16,302 bases of DNA, from contig JAHHKH010000462.1 of NCBI GenBank assembly GCA_018679695.1, positions 1-16,302 of the forward strand. The letters run 5' to 3'. The notes under the pieces are model-generated. The model was not told where the DNA came from, did no database searches, and saw only the letters and a list, made by a program, of their open reading frames with translations. This stretch comes from Maribacter sp. Its GTDB lineage: Bacteria > Bacteroidota > Bacteroidia > Flavobacteriales > Flavobacteriaceae. This document shows positions 1 through 6,671 of the stretch, one piece after another (positions within the stretch are counted from its first letter, which is position 1; every line of letters begins with the position of its first letter). Made by a program: the position numbers and the translations under genes.

Positions 1-317
1 TCCCGGTGAGGTAGTATATTGGCCTTGATCAATTTGTCATCAATAACAAAAGCAATATCCCTCGAAAATATCTGGTTGCAATCCAATAGTATTTCGGGTC
101 GAAATACCTCTACCCCATGCTTCTTAAAAACCTTTGCAAAGGCCTCCATTTCCTCAATCATATCCTCTTCTTCGGGATAAGTGCCAGCAAGAATATGTTC
201 CAAGGATTTTGGATCATAGGCATCTTCAGGATTAGGAACCGGACCACTGCTTTTGGCGGTACCAAGCACTACTGCCCTCAGTTTGGAAGTTTCGTCTTTT
301 ATGTTTAGATATAGCAT
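1..317 (-). CDS. Dimethylarginine dimethylaminohydrolase-like amidinotransferase-fold protein (N-terminal part)
   Basis: The first 105 residues of a protein whose 3' end lies beyond the left edge. I read it from the ATG at 317. The sequence begins with a strand containing LRAVVLGTAKSSGPVPNP, then a YDPKSLEHIL segment, an acidic stretch around residues 48-55, and a CNQIFSRDIAFVIDD motif near residues 80-94. This pattern matches the guanidino-group-modifying (pentein fold) family that includes DDAH, arginine deiminase and amidinotransferases. The aspartate of SRD is the conserved substrate-guanidinium contact. The catalytic His and Cys of the family sit further downstream and are not visible, so activity cannot be judged. 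Family members hydrolyse methylated arginine or related guanidines to citrulline-type products. From memory, a homologue next to gltA is usual in Flavobacteriaceae. A promoter-like -7 box lies only 14 bases before the ATG, implying a very short leader. The family is fairly sure; the substrate is unknown. Confidence 0.82.
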   Translation of the reverse strand, partial: MLYLNIKDETSKLRAVVLGTAKSSGPVPNPEDAYDPKSLEHILAGTYPEEEDMIEEMEAFAKVFKKHGVEVFRPEILLDCNQIFSRDIAFVIDDKLIKANILPHR

Positions 318-331
318 ACCAAGAATTTGCG

Positions 332-339
332 CAAATATA
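332..339 (-). promoter_or_regulatory. Promoter -7 box for the DDAH-like gene
   Basis: On the minus strand this reads TATATTTG, an exact match to the Bacteroidota sigma-A -7 consensus TAnnTTTG. No TTG is present at the usual 17-23 base spacing upstream, where the tail of the gltA terminator lies. The box ends 14 bases before the ATG at 317, so the transcript leader would be only about 10 bases. Consensus knowledge is established; its use here is inferred. Confidence 0.5.
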
Positions 340-361
340 GAAAAACGGATCTGTAGTAAAT

Positions 362-402
362 AAAAAACCGCCCTTTTAGCGTTAAACTGAAAAGGCAGTT
401 TT
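362..402 (-). terminator. Intrinsic terminator of gltA
   Basis: The minus strand can form an imperfect stem (AAAACTGCCTTTT against AAAAGGGCGGTTTT, with one G-U pair and one bulged G) around a 12-base loop. It is followed by a T-rich run. It begins 18 bases after the gltA stop codon. The AT-rich outer ends merge with the T tract, as is usual in this phylum. Confidence 0.7.
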
Positions 403-420
403 CGAAGTATTATTGTGTTT

Positions 421-1707
421 TTACTTTCGCTTTTTTAATGGCACAAAAGGTCTAGTGGTCTCACCAATATAAACCTGTCTTGGACGGCCTATTGGTTCGT
501 TATTAAGTCTCATTTCCCTCCAATGGGCAATCCATCCCGGAAGACGACCCATTGCGAACATAACGGTAAACATTTCCATGGGTATACCCAAGGCACGATA
601 TATGATCCCTGAATAGAAATCAACATTAGGATATAATTTTCTATCCACAAAATACTGATCTTCCAGTGCGACTTTTTCCAATCCTTTAGCCACATCCAAA
701 ATTGGATCTTCAATCCCCAAATCATCCAATACCTCATCGGCGGCTTTCTTTATAATTCTTGCCCTTGGATCAAAATTCTTGTAGACACGGTGACCAAAGC
801 CCATTAACTTGAATGGGTCGTTTTTATCCTTTGCCTTGGCCATATATTTATCAGTATCCCCCCCATCGGCATCAATAGCTTCCAACATCTCAAGTACGGC
901 TTGATTGGCACCACCATGCAGTGGACCCCATAGTGCCGAGATTCCTGCAGATAACGAAACAAACAGTCCGGCATGTGAAGAACCGGTAATCCGAACCGTA
1001 GAGGTGGAACAGTTTTGTTCGTGATCGGCATGTAGAATGAGTAACTTATTTAATGCTTCGATGACTATCTTGTTTTTTTGGTACTCCCTATTGGGTCGTT
1101 TGAACATCATTTTATGAAGGTTCTCTACATAGCCCAGGGTATCGTCCCCATAGTCAAGAGGCAGTCCCTTTTTCTTGCGCATGGTCCAGGCCACTAAAAC
1201 TGGAAACTTGGCTAAAATACGTACGATGGCTTCGTACATTTCGATTTCGGAAGTTACATTTACAGAGGAAGGATTAAATGCAATCAAAGCACTGGTCAAA
1301 GAAGAAAGCACGCCCATTGGATGTGCCGATTTTGGAAAACCATCCAATATCTTTTTCATTTCCTCATCCACGTGGGATTCTGCTTTAATATCAAAATGAA
1401 ATTTATCCAGCTCCTCTTTGTTCGGTAGCTTGCCAAAAATCAATAAATAAGCTACTTCCAGGAAATCAGCTTTTTCAGCCAATTCCTCAATAGAATATCC
1501 CCGATACCTAAGCATGCCCTTTTCACCATCTAAAAAAGTAATGGCACTCTCACATGAACCGGTATTTTTAAACCCAGGGTCTATAGTTATCATTCCAGTT
1601 GTTGACCGTAATGTTTTTATGTCTATGGCAAGTTCGTCTTCTGAACCTTTCATTACTGGAAATTCATATTTTTTACCGTTGTATTCTAGGGTTGCTTTGT
1701 CTGACAT
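421..1707 (-). CDS. gltA: Citrate synthase (type II)
   Basis: A complete 428-residue citrate synthase that condenses acetyl-CoA and oxaloacetate to citrate, the entry step of the TCA cycle, in the cytoplasm. The catalytic triad is intact: His264 in GPLHGG, His306 in GFGHRVYKNFDPRA and Asp363 in PNVDFYSG. The substrate-binding stretch LHADHEQNCSTSTVR (residues 225-239) is also present. The N-terminal roughly 50-residue beta domain and the overall length fit the hexameric, Gram-negative type II enzymes rather than the shorter dimeric type. The start ATG at 1707 gives MSDKATLEYNGKKYE, typical of the family. The gene stands 130 bases after the glycogen synthase gene. It has its own -33/-7 promoter match and a terminator 18 bases beyond its stop, so it is probably monocistronic. 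No Shine-Dalgarno sequence precedes the start. Confidence 0.98.
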   Translation of the reverse strand: MSDKATLEYNGKKYEFPVMKGSEDELAIDIKTLRSTTGMITIDPGFKNTGSCESAITFLDGEKGMLRYRGYSIEELAEKADFLEVAYLLIFGKLPNKEELDKFHFDIKAESHVDEEMKKILDGFPKSAHPMGVLSSLTSALIAFNPSSVNVTSEIEMYEAIVRILAKFPVLVAWTMRKKKGLPLDYGDDTLGYVENLHKMMFKRPNREYQKNKIVIEALNKLLILHADHEQNCSTSTVRITGSSHAGLFVSLSAGISALWGPLHGGANQAVLEMLEAIDADGGDTDKYMAKAKDKNDPFKLMGFGHRVYKNFDPRARIIKKAADEVLDDLGIEDPILDVAKGLEKVALEDQYFVDRKLYPNVDFYSGIIYRALGIPMEMFTVMFAMGRLPGWIAHWREMRLNNEPIGRPRQVYIGETTRPFVPLKKRK

Positions 1708-1738
1708 AGGTATATTTTACTGGGATTAGAGTGAGCCG

Positions 1739-1768
1739 TAAATTTAAGAAAAAACCTCATCTTTTCAA
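1739..1768 (-). promoter_or_regulatory. Promoter of gltA (-33 TTG, -7 TAAATTTA)
   Basis: On the minus strand TTG (1768-1766) is followed by 19 bases and then TAAATTTA (1746-1739). This fits the Bacteroidota architecture TTG-N17-23-TAnnTTTG, with one deviation in the last base. The -7 box ends 31 bases before the gltA ATG. It is the best-spaced promoter match I found in the window. Confidence 0.6.
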
Positions 1769-1837
1769 GGTACTGCGATGATTAATTATGCAATGTAGAC
1801 GCTTTGGGAATAGTCCTATTAATAAAGATTATGATGG

Positions 1838-3373
1838 TTACATGGAATACAGTGACTTATAGTATTCATCAACCGACTTTTTCCAGGTGAATCTCATCTT
1901 TTTCGCATTCGCTTGGATTTTCTTCCATCGGGGTTTATCATTATTATAAATGTCCAAAATCACATCAAATGAATCTATCATGTTCCTGATTTTTTCCTCA
2001 TAGGTTTCCCCGTCAAAACTAAATCCAGTCTTCATGTGCTCAACGGTATCTTTCAAACCTCCGGTATGATGTACCAAGCATGGGTGGCCATTCCTCATGG
2101 CAAGCATTTGGCTTATACCACATGGTTCGAACAAACTAGGCATGAAATATAGGTCCGATTCCAAATAAATTGAATCGATTACATCCTCTGATTGCGCATT
2201 TATAAAAATCATATTCTGATGTTCATGACTAATACTCCTTAGCAGTTCTTCATACTCAGGAGCCCCAGTGCCCAATAGCATAAATACCCCATTCTGTTTT
2301 TCTAACTTTTTCAATATTTCTATCAATGCCTCAGGAGATCGCTTAAAGAAGTAAAACTTTTGTTCTGTTAAACGAGCAACACTTGAAACAATAAAGCTCG
2401 GTGGCTCAGTTAAAAATTTTACTACCTTTTCTCCGGTATGGGCCAAAAAGTCTGCCTTGTATTTTTTCGATTCCTCTTGCAACCATTCAAATATGGCCTT
2501 GATAATATTTCTATGAATCGTATTTTTTTCAGCTTCCCGTATATTGGAATAATTACTGCCATTGAGGATTCCAAACAATCTTCCTTCATTATCGGCCACT
2601 TGCATATCCTTCTCAAGACCTTCACCCCCAATGAACTCTGGGGGTTCACTAGGTAGTAATACATCCTCTTTGTAGGAGGGAGAAACAGTATGAACGGCAT
2701 CTGCATATCGAATACCAACCGCCATTAGATTAATACAGTCTTGATATCTATAATCCATTAGGCCCTTCTTATCAAAAGGTATATCTGGAAACCAATTTCG
2801 CAAAGAAGCGTAGTTATCCTCGAAAGGACGAATGCCTTGTATGGCCAGATTATGAATAGTATATACAAACCTTATTTTTTTGAGTGCCTTGTATTCTGGA
2901 TGAAAGGTTTTCAAAAACAACAATAAGCTTGAATGCCAATCGTGCAAGTGCATAATATCCAATTTACCGAAAGCCCCTCGCTTTACAGCCTCTGCAACCG
3001 CAGTACAAAAAATGGTGAATTTCACAAAATCAGTAAAGAAAGGCTCAACTGGATTATCGTGATAAATATGTGCAATTTCACCTCCCTCAATTTCAGGGTG
3101 GTGTATCACATAATGATGGATGTTGTTATATTCCTTTTTTGGAATGACTTCGTAAAGCTCTGCAGAGTAGGTGATACCTCTTAATTCAAAATTAAGTTTG
3201 GTCTTGAATATCCCATCTTTATGCAATCTTGAATAGGATGGTACAACAACATGCACTTTGTCTCCTCTTTCAGAGATCTGTCTGGGCACATCCCTGACCA
3301 CATCACCCATACCCCCGGCTTTGCATTTATACAATCCATCATTTTCGGCTGCAACAAAAAGGAAGTTATTCAT
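1838..3373 (-). CDS. glgA: Glycogen/starch synthase, GT5-type, divergent
   Basis: A 511-residue protein of the GT-B fold, similar to bacterial ADP-glucose-dependent glycogen synthases, which extend alpha-1,4-glucan chains in the cytoplasm. Visible family motifs, in order, are Lys18 in KAGGMGDV (the KxGG nucleotide-sugar motif), HLHDWHSSL (142-150), YTIHNLAIQG (171-180), RLTEQK with Arg334 and Lys339, Glu416 in FEPCGISQ (catalytic region), and TGGLKDTV (437-444). Two usual motifs differ. The NG(I/V)D...W(N/S)P stretch reads NGSNYSNIRE, and the glycine normally after RLTEQK is Phe340. Length is slightly above the roughly 480 residues of classical GlgA. No glgB, glgC or glgP lies nearby. It sits between eno and gltA with its own promoter, and from memory these two are adjacent in many relatives, so it may be an insertion. 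GT5 membership is well supported; donor and acceptor are uncertain. Confidence 0.85.
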   Translation of the reverse strand: MNNFLFVAAENDGLYKCKAGGMGDVVRDVPRQISERGDKVHVVVPSYSRLHKDGIFKTKLNFELRGITYSAELYEVIPKKEYNNIHHYVIHHPEIEGGEIAHIYHDNPVEPFFTDFVKFTIFCTAVAEAVKRGAFGKLDIMHLHDWHSSLLLFLKTFHPEYKALKKIRFVYTIHNLAIQGIRPFEDNYASLRNWFPDIPFDKKGLMDYRYQDCINLMAVGIRYADAVHTVSPSYKEDVLLPSEPPEFIGGEGLEKDMQVADNEGRLFGILNGSNYSNIREAEKNTIHRNIIKAIFEWLQEESKKYKADFLAHTGEKVVKFLTEPPSFIVSSVARLTEQKFYFFKRSPEALIEILKKLEKQNGVFMLLGTGAPEYEELLRSISHEHQNMIFINAQSEDVIDSIYLESDLYFMPSLFEPCGISQMLAMRNGHPCLVHHTGGLKDTVEHMKTGFSFDGETYEEKIRNMIDSFDVILDIYNNDKPRWKKIQANAKKMRFTWKKSVDEYYKSLYSM

Positions 3374-3409
3374 GAATAGCTTTTAAATAGGTTAGCAATT
3401 GTTGAAGTA

Positions 3410-3440
3410 AAAAGATAAGTAAAGTTTAACTCAGAGCCAA
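3410..3440 (-). promoter_or_regulatory. Promoter of the glycogen synthase gene, overlapping the eno terminator
   Basis: On the minus strand TTG (3440-3438) is followed by 20 bases and TATCTTTT (3417-3410). This matches TTG-N17-23-TAnnTTTG with one deviation (last T instead of G). The TTG uses the final two T residues of the eno terminator tract plus the next G. The -7 box ends 36 bases before the ATG at 3373. Confidence 0.5.
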
Positions 3441-3467
3441 AAAAAGCCTTTCCTAAGAAAGGCTTTT
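3439..3467 (-). terminator. Intrinsic terminator of eno
   Basis: A perfect 11-bp inverted repeat (3442-3452 with 3457-3467, arm AAAAGCCTTTC on the plus strand) encloses a 4-base loop. On the minus strand it runs into seven consecutive T. It starts 16 bases after the eno stop codon. This is a textbook rho-independent terminator for minus-strand transcription. Confidence 0.9.
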
Positions 3468-3483
3468 CCTGATTCAAGGATTA

Positions 3484-4776
3484 CTATTGATTTACTTTAA
3501 AAGCTTTCTCTTGTGGATAATAAGCGGTAGTGCCCAATTCTTCCTCAATGCGAAGCAATTGATTGTATTTGGCCATCCTGTCGGAACGTGAGGCCGACCC
3601 AGTCTTAATCTGTCCAGTATTCAAGGCCACCGCCAAATCTGCAATTGTATTGTCCTCCGTTTCACCTGAACGGTGCGACATTACGGAGGTAAACCCGGCA
3701 TCCTTGGCCATGTTGACCGCTGCGATTGTTTCAGTCAAAGATCCTATTTGGTTTACTTTTATCAAAATTGAATTAGCGATACCATTCTCAATACCTCTTG
3801 ATAACCTTTCAACGTTGGTTACATATAAATCATCACCGACCAATTGAACCTTGTCCCCAATCATCTCGGTCAATACCTTCCAACCATCCCAGTCATTCTC
3901 GTCCATACCATCTTCTATTGAAATAATGGGGTATTTGGCACATAAATCCGCCAGATATTTTGCTTGCTCCTCCGATGAACGAACCGCGCCCTTGTCCCCT
4001 TCAAACATGGTATAATCGTATTTACCATTTTCATAGAATTCAGCGGAAGCGCAATCCAATGCAATTTTCACTTCATCACCAAATTTATAGCCAGCATTTT
4101 CCACTGCTTTTCCTATGGTCTCAATAGCATCTTCGGTACCATCCAATGTTGGTGCAAAACCACCTTCATCACCTACGGCCGTACTTAATCCTCTATCGTG
4201 CAATACTTTTTTTAAGTTGTGGAAAATCTCGGTGCCCATCTGCATGGCGTGCGAAAAATTCTTCGCTTTTATAGGCATGATCATGAACTCCTGAAAAGCA
4301 ATTGGGGCATCGGAATGTGAACCACCATTGATTATATTCATCATTGGCACAGGTAATGTATTGGCACTAACACCTCCAACATATCTATAAAGAGAAATCC
4401 CAAGTTCATTGGCAGCTGCTTTGGCTGCAGCCAACGAAACTCCCAAAATTGCATTGGCACCAAGCTTTGATTTATTTGGTGTTCCATCCAATTCTATCAT
4501 GGTCTGATCGATCAGGTTCTGTTCAAAGACAGACATTCCCAAAATCTCCTCTGCAATTACGGTATTTACATTATTTACCGCTTTAGTGACACCTTTGCCC
4601 ATAAAAGTACTACCACCATCGCGAAGTTCAACAGCTTCATGTTCTCCGGTAGAAGCACCTGAAGGGACTGCTGCCCTACCCATTATACCATTTTCTGTAA
4701 TTACATCTACCTCTACTGTTGGATTGCCCCGGGAATCTAAAATCTGTCTCGCGTGGACACTAAGAATAATACTCAT
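3484..4776 (-). CDS. eno: Enolase (phosphopyruvate hydratase)
   Basis: A complete 430-residue enolase that interconverts 2-phosphoglycerate and phosphoenolpyruvate in glycolysis and gluconeogenesis. All active-site landmarks are present: the mobile loop SGASTGEHEAVELRDG (39-54), Glu204 in GDEGGFAP, the Mg2+ ligands Asp241, Glu288 (SIEDGMDENDWDGW) and Asp315 (LVGDDLYVTN), the catalytic base Lys340 (ILIKVNQIG), the HRSGET loop (368-373) and Lys391. Length is normal for bacteria. The ATG at 4776 is the natural start (MSIILSVHARQILDSRGNPT). A -7 promoter box lies 34 bases upstream and a strong terminator follows, so it can be transcribed alone. However, no clear terminator separates it from carA, so read-through from carA is also possible. 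Confidence 0.99.
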   Translation of the reverse strand: MSIILSVHARQILDSRGNPTVEVDVITENGIMGRAAVPSGASTGEHEAVELRDGGSTFMGKGVTKAVNNVNTVIAEEILGMSVFEQNLIDQTMIELDGTPNKSKLGANAILGVSLAAAKAAANELGISLYRYVGGVSANTLPVPMMNIINGGSHSDAPIAFQEFMIMPIKAKNFSHAMQMGTEIFHNLKKVLHDRGLSTAVGDEGGFAPTLDGTEDAIETIGKAVENAGYKFGDEVKIALDCASAEFYENGKYDYTMFEGDKGAVRSSEEQAKYLADLCAKYPIISIEDGMDENDWDGWKVLTEMIGDKVQLVGDDLYVTNVERLSRGIENGIANSILIKVNQIGSLTETIAAVNMAKDAGFTSVMSHRSGETEDNTIADLAVALNTGQIKTGSASRSDRMAKYNQLLRIEEELGTTAYYPQEKAFKVNQ

Positions 4777-4810
4777 ATGATTTAGTTTTTAGTATTGATT
4801 TTTGAAAGAA

Positions 4811-4818
4811 CAAAGATA
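4811..4818 (-). promoter_or_regulatory. Promoter -7 box of eno
   Basis: The minus strand reads TATCTTTG, an exact TAnnTTTG match, ending 34 bases before the eno ATG in an AT-rich leader. No TTG stands at the expected -33 spacing, so only the -7 element is supported. Confidence 0.5.
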
Positions 4819-4878
4819 CGAAACGGTGTAATTCTAGCGTGTGTTTAAAGTCCATATTCACATGAAAATAATAATTCC

Positions 4879-6006
4879 TTAAACTTTGACTTTTTGCTTT
4901 GCAGATTTCTTGATCAATTCGAAAAACTGGTCAAAAAGATACTCCGAATCATGGGGGCCAGGGCTTGCTTCTGGATGATATTGCACTGAAAATACGTCTT
5001 TCTTTTTCATACGCATTCCCGCTACGGTATTATCGTTTAGATGAACATGGGTAATCTCCAAATCTGGATTGGATTCGGCTTCTTCCCTATTTATGGCAAA
5101 ACCATGGTTTTGTGATGTTATTTCTCCTTTTCCCGTTAAAAGGTTCATTATAGGGTGATTTATTCCGCGATGTCCATTATGCATTTTATAGGTTGATATC
5201 CCATTTGCCAATGCAATGACCTGGTGTCCCAAACAGATTCCGAATAAGGGCTTATCGCTTGCAATTATATTTTTTGCGGTTTGAATGGAAGCCTCCAAAG
5301 GTTCTGGATCCCCAGGACCATTGGAAATAAAGTACCCATCGGGATTCCATGAACTCATTTCCTTAAACGTAGTATCATAAGGGAACACTTTGATATAGCA
5401 ATCCCGATTTGCAAGATTTCGAAGAATATTGAGTTTGATACCAATATCCATGGCCGATATCCTATAGGTAGCATTCTCATTACCGAAAAAATAAGGTTTC
5501 TTGGTCGAAACTTTTGAAGCGAGTTCCAATCCCTTCATACTAGGCATCCTGGCCAATTCGGTCTTTAGTTGGTCCACATTATCGACATCTGTGGATATGA
5601 CCGCATTCATTGCACCATTATCCCGGATATAACTCACTAAAGCCCTTGTATCGACATCCGAAATTGCAAGGGTATCGTTTTCATCCAAAAATTCCAACAA
5701 ACCCATATCTGCCGCTGGTCTTGAATAATCATAACTGAAATTCTTACAAATCAATCCCGCGATCTTCACGGAAGCTGATTCAACCTCCTCTTCATTTGTA
5801 CCGTAATTGCCAATATGGGCATTGGTTGTCACCATGAGTTGACCAAAATATGATGGATCTGTAAATATCTCTTGATACCCGGTCATGCCCGTATTAAAGC
5901 AGACTTCACCAAATGAAGTGCCTTCTTTCCCACCGACTGATTTCCCATGAAAAATGGTACCGTCTGCCAAGAGTACCATGGCTTTTTTCTTAGTTAGATA
6001 TTTCAT
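4879..6006 (-). CDS. carA: Carbamoyl-phosphate synthase small (glutaminase) subunit
   Basis: A 375-residue CarA, the subunit that hydrolyses glutamine and channels ammonia to CarB for carbamoyl phosphate, a precursor of pyrimidines and arginine. The N-terminal CarA-specific domain is seen as LLADGTIFHGKSVG and FNTGMTGYQEIFTDPSY (residues 37-53). The C-terminal class I amidotransferase domain carries the nucleophile Cys258 in GICLGHQ and His344-Pro-Glu346 in QYHPEASPGPHDS, so it should be active. carB is not in this window; in this lineage it is commonly encoded elsewhere (from memory). The ATG at 6006 is taken because the next ATG (residue 10) would cut into the conserved N-terminus. The rplQ terminator ends only about 35 bases upstream, leaving little room for a separate promoter. 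Confidence 0.97.
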   Translation of the reverse strand: MKYLTKKKAMVLLADGTIFHGKSVGGKEGTSFGEVCFNTGMTGYQEIFTDPSYFGQLMVTTNAHIGNYGTNEEEVESASVKIAGLICKNFSYDYSRPAADMGLLEFLDENDTLAISDVDTRALVSYIRDNGAMNAVISTDVDNVDQLKTELARMPSMKGLELASKVSTKKPYFFGNENATYRISAMDIGIKLNILRNLANRDCYIKVFPYDTTFKEMSSWNPDGYFISNGPGDPEPLEASIQTAKNIIASDKPLFGICLGHQVIALANGISTYKMHNGHRGINHPIMNLLTGKGEITSQNHGFAINREEAESNPDLEITHVHLNDNTVAGMRMKKKDVFSVQYHPEASPGPHDSEYLFDQFFELIKKSAKQKVKV

Positions 6007-6041
6007 ATGCGATATATAAATTTGATTTCACAAATAAACAC

Positions 6042-6074
6042 AAAAAAAGGATAAACTAGAAAGCTTATCCTTTT
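6042..6074 (-). terminator. Intrinsic terminator after rplQ (end of the ribosomal cluster)
   Basis: A 10-bp perfect inverted repeat (AAAAGGATAA, 6045-6054, with TTATCCTTTT, 6065-6074) has a 10-base loop. On the minus strand it is followed by a run of seven T. It begins 25 bases after the rplQ stop and closes the long ribosomal-protein transcription unit. It leaves only about 35 bases before carA. Confidence 0.85.
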
Positions 6075-6099
6075 GTTAATATTATTAGTTAATAACATT

Positions 6100-6603
6100 T
6101 TATTCCTCCGAATCATCCGTTTTGTTTTCAACTACTGCTACTGGTGGTGTTTGTGATTTCGAACCTCCACCTCTTCTACTGCGTCTGGTAGTTTTCTTCT
6201 TAGGCTTATCGGCATTATATAATTCATTAAAATCAACCAGCTCAATCATTGCCATATCTGCATTATCACCAAGGCGATTCCCCAGTTTAATGATTCTTGT
6301 ATAACCTCCTGGCCTGTCTCCGACCTTTTCGGAAACCGCGCTGAACAACTCACTGACCGCATATTTGTTTCTCAAATATTTGAAAACGATGCGCCTATTA
6401 TGCGTACCCTTATCTGCCGATTGATTATTTGCAGCCTTTGATTTTGTAATCAATGGTTCTACAAACTGCTTCAAAGCTTTGGCCTTGGCCACAGTGGTAT
6501 TTATACGCTTGTGTTCAATTAAAGAACATGCCATATTGGCCAACATTGCTTTCCTATGTGCAGCCTTTCTTCCTAAATGATTGACTTTCTTTCCGTGTCT
6601 CAT
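6100..6603 (-). CDS. rplQ: 50S ribosomal protein bL17 with C-terminal extension
   Basis: A 167-residue bL17, a large-subunit protein near the peptide exit tunnel. The core runs from MRHGKKVNHLGRKAAHR through the motif INTTVAKAKALK (34-45) to about residue 127 (IELVDFNELYN). That corresponds to the whole of the roughly 127-residue E. coli protein. Beyond it lies a roughly 40-residue tail that is first strongly basic (KPKKKTTRRSRRGGG) and then acidic (DDSEE), with low complexity. Such tails are common in Bacteroidota bL17. The gene is last in the alpha-operon part, 68 bases after rpoA. That gap can fold into the structure described at 6616-6668. A terminator follows. Confidence 0.98.
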   Translation of the reverse strand: MRHGKKVNHLGRKAAHRKAMLANMACSLIEHKRINTTVAKAKALKQFVEPLITKSKAANNQSADKGTHNRRIVFKYLRNKYAVSELFSAVSEKVGDRPGGYTRIIKLGNRLGDNADMAMIELVDFNELYNADKPKKKTTRRSRRGGGSKSQTPPVAVVENKTDDSEE

Positions 6604-6615
6604 GACTTTTATTTT

Positions 6616-6668
6616 ATCATCTTGCTACCATATCCCGATAGTTTACCTTCAGGAGAGCAAAATATGAT
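6616..6668 (-). promoter_or_regulatory. Candidate structured RNA leader of rplQ
   Basis: In the transcript of the rpoA-rplQ gap, three 5-bp helices stack along one continuous 3' strand. They are AUCAU (6668-6664) with AUGAU (6620-6616), UUGCU (6660-6656) with AGCAA (6626-6622), and ACUAU (6642-6638) with AUGGU (6631-6627, one G-U). The first two helices are separated by a 3/1 internal loop. A 13-base bulge containing CCUGAAGG lies on the 5' side before the third. The structure ends 12 bases before the rplQ start codon. It was folded by eye only; AT-rich chance pairing is possible. Confidence 0.35.
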
Positions 6669-6671
6669 TAC

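Noticed and set aside
117..308. Open frame of 63 codons on the plus strand
   Set aside because: It lies antisense to the conserved DDAH-like reading frame on the minus strand and its translation shows no recognisable family.
1708..1837. Possible terminator after the glycogen synthase gene
   Set aside because: A short AATAG/CTATT repeat has only a 2-base loop and no T run, so it is not a credible hairpin terminator.
4777..4878. Possible terminator between carA and eno
   Set aside because: Only a 4-bp TTCA/TGAA repeat without a following T run is visible; not enough to call.
6031..6038. TTTATTTG as a carA promoter box
   Set aside because: It misses the conserved A of TAnnTTTG and has no TTG at the right distance; kept only as a weak possibility in the findings.
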